From Spirosoma aureum (lineage in GTDB: Bacteria > Bacteroidota > Bacteroidia > Cytophagales > Spirosomataceae): DNA of 64,000 bases. This document shows, piece by piece, positions 24,897-32,918 of the stretch (positions are counted from its first letter, which is position 1; each line of letters starts with the position of its first letter). The DNA is taken from assembly GCF_011604685.1 (NCBI RefSeq), contig NZ_CP050063.1, forward strand, positions 4,610,501-4,674,500, in the 5' to 3' direction. The position numbers and the translations under genes are program-made. Under the pieces are notes generated by a model. The model saw only the letters and a program-made list of their open reading frames with translations, had not been told where the DNA came from and ran no database searches.

Positions 24897-27086
24897 ATGC
24901 GTTTAATTTTTGGGCTATATCTACTTTTTGGCTTATTCACCCTGCCCGCCCTGCAGGCTCAACCAACGGCCGATGTGCTTACCCTGCCGTTAGATGAAAT
25001 ACTGCCCGATGAATACTGGCGATTTAAAGCGGGAAACAACCCAGCCTGGGCCAGCCCTTCATTCAATGATCGGCAATGGATAAACAGCTCGCCCACATCC
25101 CTATTACTTCAGAATCAACCACTTTGGCAGACTGGACAAGGATGGTTTCGGTTGCCGTTCCGGATCGAAAAGCCGCTGGTTGGCCTCGAGTTGCAGCTTA
25201 ACATCAACCAGTTTGGCACGTCCGAGTGGTACCTGGATGGTCGTAAGATAGCGACGCTCAAACCATCAGTTAAGGGTTGGGCGGCATCCCAGCGAACGCT
25301 GCAAACCCTTTCGTTTCAACTGGCCGATACCAATCAGCACCTGCTGGCGGTCCATTACAGTTTCCAGCCCGAACCCGTCTACTATGCGGCTACTGGCCAG
25401 GAACCCTTCGAGATAACGGCGTATATAGCCAGTCAAGCGAGCCAGTCGATGGTGAACTGGCATCGCCTGATCACAGGCTTGACATTCTGCTTACTGAGCG
25501 TATTTGCGCTGCTGAGTGTGCTTCACCTGCTGTTTTACAAGGCGAATCCCAGTCAGGTGGTCAATAAATGGCAGGGCCTGGCGATGCTTTGCCTGGGATT
25601 GGGTACGTTACTGGATGCTCTGGGTGATTTTCCGGTAAATTTAACGACATATTCCCTGATAAGTCTGGTCTGCGAACTGACCTGCTATTTAGGGTGTGGC
25701 TTCCTCCTGAGGGCAGTGTATCAGTATTTAAATCAACCTGTTGGCTGGCTTTTTCGGGTGCTTATTGGGAGTCTGGTCGTTATCTTCATCTACAGTCTAT
25801 GGATTGATAACCCATCCAGCATTCTGATGTCGGTGGTACTATGCACACTACTATTCGACTATGTTCGGGTTAGCTGGCTGGGTAAAAAGCAGGCAACAGC
25901 CGACGCCCAGCTTCCCTGGAAATCCCTCAAGGTGGCCTTCTATGCCTTACTGGGAAGTCCTCTTGTCCTGATTCTATTAATCGTGATGGGCCAGAGCGAA
26001 AACCTCGATGTGTTTGTGTATGTGACCCTGCTCCTGGTGGCGGTGGCATTCCTGAGTATTCCGCTCGGGTTTTCACTCTCCCTGGTCAGTGACTACACAC
26101 AAACCCACCAGGCTCTGCGCCAGAATTTGCAGCAAGTGGAACAGCTTTCGCGGCAGACCCTGGCCCAGGAGCAGGAGAAGCAGTACTTGCTGGCCGAGCA
26201 GAACCAAACCCTCGAACGACTGGTGCACCAGCGCACGGCTGCCCTGGAAGAGTCGCTGGGGGAATTGCGCAGCACGCAGCATCAGTTGATTCAGGCCGAA
26301 AAAATGGCCACGCTGGGCAAGCTTACCAAAGGCATTGTCGACCGCATTCTTAACCCACTCAACTACATCAACAATTTCTCCCTCAACGCTCAGGAACTGC
26401 TCCAGGAGATGCAGACAGCGAATCAGAAATACCTGGCAACGATTCCCGCCGAAGAACAGGACGATCTGAACGATACGGCAACGATGCTGGCCCAGAATCT
26501 GACCAAGATCCATGAGCATGGCAACAGCACCGCCCGTATATTACAGGATATGCGGAAATTACTCAAAGAGCGTTCGTCAACTTTGGTGGTCACGGACTTA
26601 AATCCTTATGTGACGCAGCATATCGACACGGCGTTGCAGAAGGCGAAGGCTAAATATCCTTCGTTATCGGTTCAGCTTGACCTCCAGCTCAGTCCGCAAG
26701 CGACTCCAGTGCATTTGCTGCCGGTTGAGTTTAGTGAAATACTGGCCAGCCTGGTCGATAATACCTGTTACACACTGGCCGAAAAGAGTCATCGGGAAAA
26801 AGAATTTGAAGCACGGCTGGAGGTTAGAACGCAGGTCGTCAATGAGCAGGTGCAGCTTCAGGTTCGTGACAACGGGCGGGGAATTCCGGCCAGAGAGGCC
26901 AGTCAGTTATTTAATCCATTCTTCACGACAAAGCCTACGGCCAAAGGAACAGGTCTGGGTTTGTTCATGAGCAAAGATGTGGTTGAGTATCTGAATGGCC
27001 AGATGCAGATTGAGTCGGTGGAGGATCACTACACCGAGGTAACAATTCTACTGCCGCTCTGTGGAGAAGCGCTAAATGCTGCTTGA
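24897..27086 (+). CDS. 7TMR-DISM histidine-kinase-like protein lacking the phosphoacceptor His
   Basis: 729 residues. A signal peptide (LIFGLYLLFGLFTLPALQAQ) is followed by a 7TMR-DISM extracellular beta domain (about residues 40-180, WYLDGRKIATL), seven membrane helices (about 190-385), a long coiled coil rich in Gln/Glu (395-465), and the kinase core. The H box reads MATLGKLTKGIVDRILNPLNYINNF; homologous kinases have AHEIxNPL, so the autophosphorylated His is Asp482 here and the next Glu is Arg. The ATP-binding part is intact: N box (ILASLVDNTCYTL), G1 DNGRGIP, F box NPFFTTK, G2 GTGLGLF. ATG 24897 opens the signal peptide; a TTG at 24825 would add 24 residues. No response regulator is adjacent. 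Confidence 0.9.
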   Translation: MRLIFGLYLLFGLFTLPALQAQPTADVLTLPLDEILPDEYWRFKAGNNPAWASPSFNDRQWINSSPTSLLLQNQPLWQTGQGWFRLPFRIEKPLVGLELQLNINQFGTSEWYLDGRKIATLKPSVKGWAASQRTLQTLSFQLADTNQHLLAVHYSFQPEPVYYAATGQEPFEITAYIASQASQSMVNWHRLITGLTFCLLSVFALLSVLHLLFYKANPSQVVNKWQGLAMLCLGLGTLLDALGDFPVNLTTYSLISLVCELTCYLGCGFLLRAVYQYLNQPVGWLFRVLIGSLVVIFIYSLWIDNPSSILMSVVLCTLLFDYVRVSWLGKKQATADAQLPWKSLKVAFYALLGSPLVLILLIVMGQSENLDVFVYVTLLLVAVAFLSIPLGFSLSLVSDYTQTHQALRQNLQQVEQLSRQTLAQEQEKQYLLAEQNQTLERLVHQRTAALEESLGELRSTQHQLIQAEKMATLGKLTKGIVDRILNPLNYINNFSLNAQELLQEMQTANQKYLATIPAEEQDDLNDTATMLAQNLTKIHEHGNSTARILQDMRKLLKERSSTLVVTDLNPYVTQHIDTALQKAKAKYPSLSVQLDLQLSPQATPVHLLPVEFSEILASLVDNTCYTLAEKSHREKEFEARLEVRTQVVNEQVQLQVRDNGRGIPAREASQLFNPFFTTKPTAKGTGLGLFMSKDVVEYLNGQMQIESVEDHYTEVTILLPLCGEALNAA

Positions 27087-27130
27087 TAAGCCGGTAATAA
27101 CGTATTAGATCATAAAGATATGCATTCATT

Positions 27131-27209
27131 CCAGACCTTTCGTTGCAAGCCGTGCAACGGTTTATTCGGGTAATTAGTAACCGTGGTATAGCTCGAAACG
27201 AAAGGCCTG
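27131..27209. other. Inverted repeat in the gap before the esterase gene
   Basis: CAGACCTTTCGTT (27132-27144) and AACGAAAGGCCTG (27197-27209) pair with one mismatch around a 52-base loop that itself contains TTGC..GCAA. Could be a weak terminator of the kinase-like gene. No coding remnant seen in 27087-27306. Confidence 0.3.
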
Positions 27210-27306
27210 AAACATGATTTCAACTAGAATTTTCAGTAGCATTCGGCTCCTGTAAGCTTTACATGACGCTACTTAATGGCCACAAATCCCAGCTTATTTT
27301 CGCCGA

Positions 27307-28212
27307 ATGATCAGGACTATTTATTTATTCGCCATCACCTTGATGTGGGGTACTACCTGTTTGGCACAACAGGAAATCCCGTTATATCCTGGCTCCATCC
27401 CGAATGCCAGAGAAACCCCAGACGAAGAAATCAGGCGAGCCGATCATGTGGTTTCTCAGGTGTCCCGTCCTACACTTTCCGTCTTTCTTCCTCCCAATGG
27501 GAAAGCTAATGGGACGGCCGTTATTATTTGTCCTGGTGGTGGTTATGGTGTTTTGGTGATTAAACGCGAAGGTTATGATGTAGCTGAAGCGTTTACGAAA
27601 ATGGGCATTACCGCTTTTGTGTTGAAATATCGGTTGCCAAGCGATAAAACCATGTCCGACAAATCCATCGGTCCGTTGCAGGATGCTCAGCAGGCTATAA
27701 AAATGATACGGCAACGGGCTGCTGAATGGAAAATTGACCCGAAAAAGCTGGGTATAATGGGTTTTTCGGCTGGTGGGCATCTGGCCGCAACGGCCGGAAC
27801 GCATTTTTCAAAATCATTGATCGACAATCCAGGGAACGTCAGCCTTCGGCCCGATTTTATGATACTTGTTTATCCAGTTATCAGTCTGTCTGAAAAAATG
27901 GGACATTCGGGTACCCGAACAAATCTATTGGGAATCACCCCCAGTCCTGAACAGATCAGCCAGTATTCCAACGAAACACACGTAGAAACGTCTACTCCAC
28001 CAACGTTCCTGACCCATGCGGGTGATGATAAAGTTGTACCGGTTGCGAATAGTCTTGTCTTTTATGAAGCCTTACAACGTCAGGGTATTCCAGCTGACTT
28101 GCATCTGTACACCAAAGGAGGTCATGGGTATTTGAAAACCCCCGCTTTTGACGAGTGGTTTGGGCGTTGCCTGCATTGGCTTTGGCAAATGGAGATAACG
28201 CCACAGCCCTGA
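27307..28212 (+). CDS. Secreted alpha/beta hydrolase, acetyl-esterase type
   Basis: 301 residues with a Sec signal (LFAITLMWGTTCLAQ). Alpha/beta hydrolase fold of the BD-FAE/acetylxylan-esterase-like group: oxyanion segment IICPGGGYGVLV, nucleophile elbow GFSAGGH (Ser), Asp in HAGDDKVVPV, His in KGGHGY. The DEEIRRADHVVSQVSRPTLSVFLP start is characteristic of enzymes that deacetylate xylan or other acetylated sugars. Probably acts in the periplasm on plant polysaccharide fragments; the substrate is inferred only from the family. Monocistronic. Confidence 0.92.
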   Translation: MIRTIYLFAITLMWGTTCLAQQEIPLYPGSIPNARETPDEEIRRADHVVSQVSRPTLSVFLPPNGKANGTAVIICPGGGYGVLVIKREGYDVAEAFTKMGITAFVLKYRLPSDKTMSDKSIGPLQDAQQAIKMIRQRAAEWKIDPKKLGIMGFSAGGHLAATAGTHFSKSLIDNPGNVSLRPDFMILVYPVISLSEKMGHSGTRTNLLGITPSPEQISQYSNETHVETSTPPTFLTHAGDDKVVPVANSLVFYEALQRQGIPADLHLYTKGGHGYLKTPAFDEWFGRCLHWLWQMEITPQP

Positions 28213-28634
28213 ATTTGGAACTGTTACAATCCTGACGCAAGACTGTTGGCCATTGCCTACGATCACATGACGTTTAAACAGTAACAGAATCCTGCTCTTG
28301 TATAAGCCAAAAAAGGCTGCAGCACAAGTCTATTACGTACTTTATGGGGAATCTTCGACCCCGACGGGCTAAACATGCATTTGTATCCGGTTCGATTAAT
28401 CAACCAGTTTTGCCATACATTTGCGAACAGGATGTTCATAACTTTGCCGGGCAGCTATAGCTTAAGCAAGACATTTCGGGTCAAATCTATTTGAACGATC
28501 ATTATTGAGGGAATACTATTCATTGCTGGCTGAGCAGAAGCTGAGGGTGTCGGGTACATGAGTAGGAGAACTGGTAAGCAGGTTTTACTATCAACAGGTA
28601 TTTTTAAAAGTCTAATTCAATAAAGTAAATCATA
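28213..28634. other. 422-bp gap upstream of gnd
   Basis: No coding remnant recognised on either strand. The only signal seen is an exact -7 match TAACTTTG at 28439-28446 (reported separately) and a short GCCAAAAAAGGC hairpin near 28308. A leader of about 180 bases before gnd would result if that promoter is used. Confidence 0.4.
28439..28446 (+). promoter_or_regulatory. -7 element TAACTTTG upstream of gnd
   Basis: Exact TAnnTTTG. TTTG motifs lie 15 and 26 bases upstream, neither at the ideal 19-21 spacing, so the -33 element is uncertain. Confidence 0.35.
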
Positions 28635-30089
28635 ATGACAAAATCTGCAGATATCGGCTTAATCGGTCTAGCCGTAATGGGTGAAAACCTTGTGCTTAAC
28701 ATGGAGAGCAAGGGGTTTACCGTAGCTGTTTACAATCGAACAGTTGAGAAGGTGGATAAATTTATTCACGGAAGAGGAGCTGGGAAAAACTTCATTGGCG
28801 CCCATTCCATTGAAGAATTGGTCGCTTCTCTAGAACGTCCCCGTAAGGTGATGCTACTGGTAAAAGCTGGACAAGCCGTGGATGATTTTATTGAACAGAT
28901 CATCCCGCATCTGGAACCGGGTGACATTATCATTGATGGTGGTAATTCATACTTCGTAGATACTATTCGCCGTGCCAAATATGTAGAAAGCAAAGGTTTT
29001 CTTTACATCGGAACGGGTGTTTCTGGCGGTGAAATTGGTGCATTGCATGGCCCTTCCATGATGCCGGGTGGCAGTGTTGAAGCCTGGCCAGCAGTGAAAA
29101 ATATTTTTCAGTCGATTGCGGCAAAAGTTGACGATGGTACCCCCTGCTGCGATTGGGTAGGGAGTGACGGTGCCGGCCACTTTGTAAAAATGGTGCACAA
29201 CGGAATCGAGTATGGCGATATGCAGATTATTGGCGAAGCTTATCAGGTCATGAGAGATCTGTTGGGTATGAGTGCCGATGAGATGCATGAAGTATTCAAA
29301 AAGTGGAATACTGAAGAGCTGGATTCGTACCTGATCGAAATTACAGCTGACATCATGGCCTACAAAGATGAGGATGGCAAACCGATGGTGGATAAAATTC
29401 TGGATACCGCCGGCCAAAAAGGGACAGGTAAATGGACTGGAACTGCCGCTCTTGATCTTGGTATTCCATTAACCCTGATTGGAGAATCGGTCTTCGCTCG
29501 TTTTCTATCAGCGCAAAAAGACATGCGGGTAGAAGCCTCAAAAGTGATCAGCGGCCCCAAACCCACGTTTACTGGTGACAAGGTACAATTGCTGGACGAT
29601 TTGAAAATGGCACTTTACGGTGCTAAAATCATTTCGTATGCACAAGGGTATAACCTGTTTATGGCTGCTGCCAAAGAGTACGACTGGAAACTGAATTACG
29701 GCGATATTGCCCTGATGTGGCGGGGTGGTTGCATTATTCGCTCTGCGTTTCTCGGCGATATCAAAAAAGCATTTGATACCAATCCAGAACTTCCCCATCT
29801 ATTACTTGACGGTTTCTTCAAACAAAAAGTTGAAGGAGCGCAGGACGGGTGGAGACGTGTGTGTGCTGCCGCTTTAATCAATGGTATTCCGGCTCCTGCG
29901 CTTACATCGGCGCTTTGTTATCTGGATGGTTTCCGGAGTGAGTGGCTACCCGCAAATCTGTTACAGGCGCAACGTGATTATTTTGGAGCGCATACCTACG
30001 AGCGGATCGACAAACCACGTGGCCAGTTTTTTCATACAAACTGGACAGGTGAAGGTGGAGATACAGTTTCGACGGCTTACAATAGCTAA
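28635..30089 (+). CDS. gnd: 6-phosphogluconate dehydrogenase, decarboxylating
   Basis: 484 residues, full length for the long (NADP-type) 6PGDH. Oxidatively decarboxylates 6-phosphogluconate to ribulose 5-phosphate in the pentose phosphate pathway. N-terminal Rossmann motif IGLIGLAVMGENLVLNMESKGF with VYNRT after beta-2 (NADP-type Arg/Thr). Signature DGGNSYFVDT, catalytic GSDGAGHFVKMVHNGIEYGDMQ (Lys and His-Asn), and C-terminal tail YFGAHTYERIDKPRGQFFHTNW. No other pentose-phosphate gene is adjacent. A hairpin at 30176 follows. Confidence 0.97.
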   Translation: MTKSADIGLIGLAVMGENLVLNMESKGFTVAVYNRTVEKVDKFIHGRGAGKNFIGAHSIEELVASLERPRKVMLLVKAGQAVDDFIEQIIPHLEPGDIIIDGGNSYFVDTIRRAKYVESKGFLYIGTGVSGGEIGALHGPSMMPGGSVEAWPAVKNIFQSIAAKVDDGTPCCDWVGSDGAGHFVKMVHNGIEYGDMQIIGEAYQVMRDLLGMSADEMHEVFKKWNTEELDSYLIEITADIMAYKDEDGKPMVDKILDTAGQKGTGKWTGTAALDLGIPLTLIGESVFARFLSAQKDMRVEASKVISGPKPTFTGDKVQLLDDLKMALYGAKIISYAQGYNLFMAAAKEYDWKLNYGDIALMWRGGCIIRSAFLGDIKKAFDTNPELPHLLLDGFFKQKVEGAQDGWRRVCAAALINGIPAPALTSALCYLDGFRSEWLPANLLQAQRDYFGAHTYERIDKPRGQFFHTNWTGEGGDTVSTAYNS

Positions 30090-30175
30090 ACGATTGATTG
30101 ATAAAGGGTTATCGCTAGAGTTCAATTACAGCAGTACTCGCTGGCAATCGTTGTATTTCGATTTGATAAACCGTA

Positions 30176-30201
30176 GGGGTCAGGTTATTCAACCTGACCC
30201 C
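30176..30201. terminator. GGGGTCAGGTT hairpin, terminator or REP-like element
   Basis: GGGGTCAGGTT (30176-30186), loop ATTC, AACCTGACCCC (30191-30201): 11-bp perfect stem with a tetraloop, 86 bp past the gnd stop. No T-run follows. The sequence is of the kind seen in dispersed REP elements; a second copy is not visible in this window. Confidence 0.5.
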
Positions 30202-30277
30202 ACTTAATTAACAGCTAAAACAACTCATGTTTACCCCAAATTAATTGGCTAAATCGTTATTTAATTCTTAACTGAAT

Positions 30278-31204
30278 ATGTGTACGTTAAAACTTTATGT
30301 GCTTTTCCTTTGCACCGTTTTGTGTCAGTCAATTTTTGGGCAGGAAATAAAACAACGAACTGAATCAGCGAGGAATTATGAGCTTCCTTTTCAATTAACG
30401 GAGTCGAATAATCTTTCTGTACAAGCCATATTGAATGAAATTGATACGATAAATTTAATGGTTCATACGGCCGCTAATTCTGTTACATTGACCGAAGAGG
30501 CCATACAGAAATTAAAAAGCTTGAAATTTGCGGGAACCGATAGTGTAAAAAGCTGGGGAGGAGGAGGCAATTCATCAAGATTCAGTAATGGCAATACGCT
30601 GCAAATTGGCGAGCTAAAATGGGAGGATGTATCGATATGGGAAAATAAGAATTCAGGACCAAAAACAGATGGGAAATTTGGAATAGATCTTTTTGCCAAC
30701 AAAATCATTGAGATTGACTTTGAAAAAAAACTATTAACACTCTATAACAGTCTGCCAGCTAAAGCTGCTACGTTTGAAAAACTCAACCTAACAAATGAAA
30801 ATGGAAATCTATTTCTGGTAGCAGGCTGTGAAATAGGTGGTCAATTATTTAGAAACAAATTCTTACTACACTCTGGTTATTCAGGGACTATTTTATTGGA
30901 TGATAAATTTACTGATGAATCTAAAATTGATGAAAAAGTAAAGATTATTGCTGAGAAAGAATTGAAGGATTCATTTGGAAATCTATTAAAAACTAAAAGA
31001 GGAATTTTGCCATCCTTCTCGATCGGTAGTGTGAAATTATCAAACGTACCAGTGGGATTCTTTAAAGGAGCAATTGGGCGGCAAAAGATGAGTATAATTG
31101 GCGGAGATTTATTGAAAAGATTTACTTTACTAATTGATTCACAGGCAGGATCAATTTATTTAAAACGAAATAACCTGGCTAAAGTAGAGTATGCCAATAG
31201 TTAG
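30278..31204 (+). CDS. Degenerate retropepsin-like secreted protein
   Basis: 308 residues with a Sec signal (LYVLFLCTVLCQSIFGQ). Two similar halves of the retropepsin (clan AA) fold: LMVHTAANSVTLTEEA (His63-Thr-Ala) and KFLLHSGYSGTILLDD (His198-Ser-Gly), each located where active enzymes have D-T/S-G/A. GKFGIDLFANKIIEIDFEKKLL and IGRQKMSIIGGDLLKRFTLLID are the structural strands after each catalytic loop. With both Asp replaced by His, aspartic protease chemistry is not expected; the conserved HTA/HSG forms suggest a retained ligand-binding role. The gene is clearly AT-rich: one row counted (30361-30420) has 22 of 60 G+C, against 34 of 60 in a gnd row. Recent acquisition is possible. Confidence 0.8.
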   Translation: MCTLKLYVLFLCTVLCQSIFGQEIKQRTESARNYELPFQLTESNNLSVQAILNEIDTINLMVHTAANSVTLTEEAIQKLKSLKFAGTDSVKSWGGGGNSSRFSNGNTLQIGELKWEDVSIWENKNSGPKTDGKFGIDLFANKIIEIDFEKKLLTLYNSLPAKAATFEKLNLTNENGNLFLVAGCEIGGQLFRNKFLLHSGYSGTILLDDKFTDESKIDEKVKIIAEKELKDSFGNLLKTKRGILPSFSIGSVKLSNVPVGFFKGAIGRQKMSIIGGDLLKRFTLLIDSQAGSIYLKRNNLAKVEYANS

Positions 31205-31295
31205 GCTACAACCTGAGCCCTTTGAGAATTAGTGGGGCATTTGCTCTAAATTAATTCAACACTCTTTATAAAAAAATCTAAAGAAGGAATGTGGA

Positions 31296-31362
31296 TTTTT
31301 TTCAGTCATCAACTTTTGTGGCATATTCACAAGACTAAACTATAATTGATGACTGAAAAAAA
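31296..31362. terminator. 17-bp bidirectional terminator
   Basis: TTTTTTTCAGTCATCAA (31296-31312) pairs perfectly with 31346-31362, T-runs on both strands, loop 33 bases with an inner TTGTG/CACAA pairing. It lies between convergent genes ending at 31204 and 31450. Confidence 0.8.
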
Positions 31363-31449
31363 ATGTTCTCCTGTGCAAGACCATTAGGACACTATGGACT
31401 CGCTGTACTCAATGTCAACTTTACTATTTTGTCAGAAATGACTCAGAAA

Positions 31450-32580
31450 CTAGCGGAGTGCATCCAGGGCCTGCGCCAGATCGGCAATCAAGTCTTCGGC
31501 ATGCTCAAGCCCAACCGATACACGCAACAGGTTATGAGGTGTTGCTGAAGTTGGTCCTTCAACGCTGGCCCGGTGCTCAATCAGACTTTCTACTCCCCCC
31601 AGGCTCGTTGCCCTGGTGAATAAATGAAGCTTTCCGATAAATTGGAGGGCTTCGTCGGCTCCTCCTTTGACCTGAATCGACAACATAGCTCCCGGCCCAT
31701 TCATTTGCTGTTGTATAATGGCCCGGTCTGGGTGATTTGGTAAACCCGGATAGTGTATTGTCTCAACAGCCGGATGCCCATCCAGGAACTCTGCGATAGC
31801 CTGAGCCGTAGCGGTTTGGGCCCGAACCCGAACACCCAACGTCTTGATTCCACGACTGATCAACCAGCAGTCAAAGGGCGAAGGTACTGCACCCGATAGC
31901 CCCTGCAACGTGCGGATACGTTGCGCAAACTCATTATCGCGCTTAAAAATCAGTGCCCCACCTAAAACATCACTATGCCCACTCAGATACTTGGTGGTCG
32001 AATGCATGACGACATCACAATTGAAATCGAAAGGTCGCTGAAGAGCTGGAGTTGCCCAGGTATTGTCACAAATGCAGATGGCTCCCGCATCATGTGCCAT
32101 ACTGCTGATAGTTAGCAAGTCGGTAATTGCCAGCATGGGATTCGATGGCGTTTCGCACCAGACAACTCGGGTATTTTCATGAATGGACTGTTGCACGGCA
32201 TCAAGATCTCTCATATCAACCCGCGTGTAGGTTAAGCCCCAGGGGTGAAAAACCTGTTCGAGCAGGGCTGGCGTTCCATAATAAGCATCAGCAGAAAGCA
32301 CAACATGATCGCCCGGACGTAACGCCTGAAACAAAGTCATTGTGGCAGCCTGGCCTGATGCGAATGCCATACCAACGGCTCCGCCTTCGAGTGCGGCCAG
32401 GGCTTTTTCAAGGGCTTCGCGGGTTGGATTATTGGGGCGAGTATAACCATAGTTGGCTGATAACTCATTCGCTTCATTGCGGGCAAATGTGGTTGATAGG
32501 TAAATGGGCGGAATAACGGCTCCAGTGGTTGCGTCGGGCTGGTGAGTAGCGCGGAGGGCGAGGGTATCAAAATGAATCAT
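31450..32580 (-). CDS. Trans-sulfuration PLP enzyme (cystathionine gamma-synthase/lyase type)
   Basis: 376 residues of the Cys/Met metabolism PLP family. Start MIHFDTLALRATHQPDATTGAVIPPIYLSTTF, Tyr/Arg pair YGYTRPNNPTREALEKALAALE, PLP-stacking Tyr in ADAYYGTPALLEQ, CDNTWATPALQRPF, PLP Lys in HSTTKYLSGHSDVLGG, and C-terminal LLRVSVGLEHAEDLIADL. Catalyses gamma-replacement or gamma-elimination on cystathionine or O-acyl-homoserine. Synthase, lyase and methionine gamma-lyase cannot be separated by eye. The nearby gap 32581-32918 carries the promoter. Confidence 0.93.
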   Translation of the reverse strand: MIHFDTLALRATHQPDATTGAVIPPIYLSTTFARNEANELSANYGYTRPNNPTREALEKALAALEGGAVGMAFASGQAATMTLFQALRPGDHVVLSADAYYGTPALLEQVFHPWGLTYTRVDMRDLDAVQQSIHENTRVVWCETPSNPMLAITDLLTISSMAHDAGAICICDNTWATPALQRPFDFNCDVVMHSTTKYLSGHSDVLGGALIFKRDNEFAQRIRTLQGLSGAVPSPFDCWLISRGIKTLGVRVRAQTATAQAIAEFLDGHPAVETIHYPGLPNHPDRAIIQQQMNGPGAMLSIQVKGGADEALQFIGKLHLFTRATSLGGVESLIEHRASVEGPTSATPHNLLRVSVGLEHAEDLIADLAQALDALR

Positions 32581-32918
32581 AGTTGTATGGATTGAGTCAG
32601 CTATCCATCAAGATTAGGAACGACTCTGAAAGCAGAGTGCACCGAATGAACCATTATTTGATCGCAATCATTCCTGAAAACCCGGTTCGTTAAGAATGTA
32701 ACGGGATCGATCCTTCTGAAAATGGGTATGAAAGACAGGTTAATTGTCCTATTTACAAAGGATAGAGTAATTGTGAACGATAACTGAAAATTATAAGATA
32801 ATAGCGAGTTACTATTTGGTATATCAGACGTTTATGATCTAATTTGTTAATTATATGGTCTAATTTTATCGCAACAGGAGATCTATTTAACTCCACTAAA
32901 AATAAAAATTCAGCCTGA
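32581..32918. other. 338-bp AT-rich divergent promoter region
   Basis: Lies between the divergent trans-sulfuration gene and the DUF1800 gene. No coding remnant recognised. It contains two near-identical blocks, TGATCTAATTTG (32835-32846) and TGGTCTAATTTT (32856-32867), and TACTATTTGG near 32811, which may include promoter or operator elements for the DUF1800 operon. Not resolved further. Confidence 0.35.

Noticed and set aside
26073..26519. 148-codon minus-strand frame with Leu/Gln-rich sequence
   Set aside because: Antisense of the coiled-coil region of the kinase-like gene; repeats arise from the complementary Gln/Glu codons.
31363..31548. 61-codon + frame after the terminator
   Set aside because: Starts inside the hairpin arm and runs antisense to the end of the trans-sulfuration gene.
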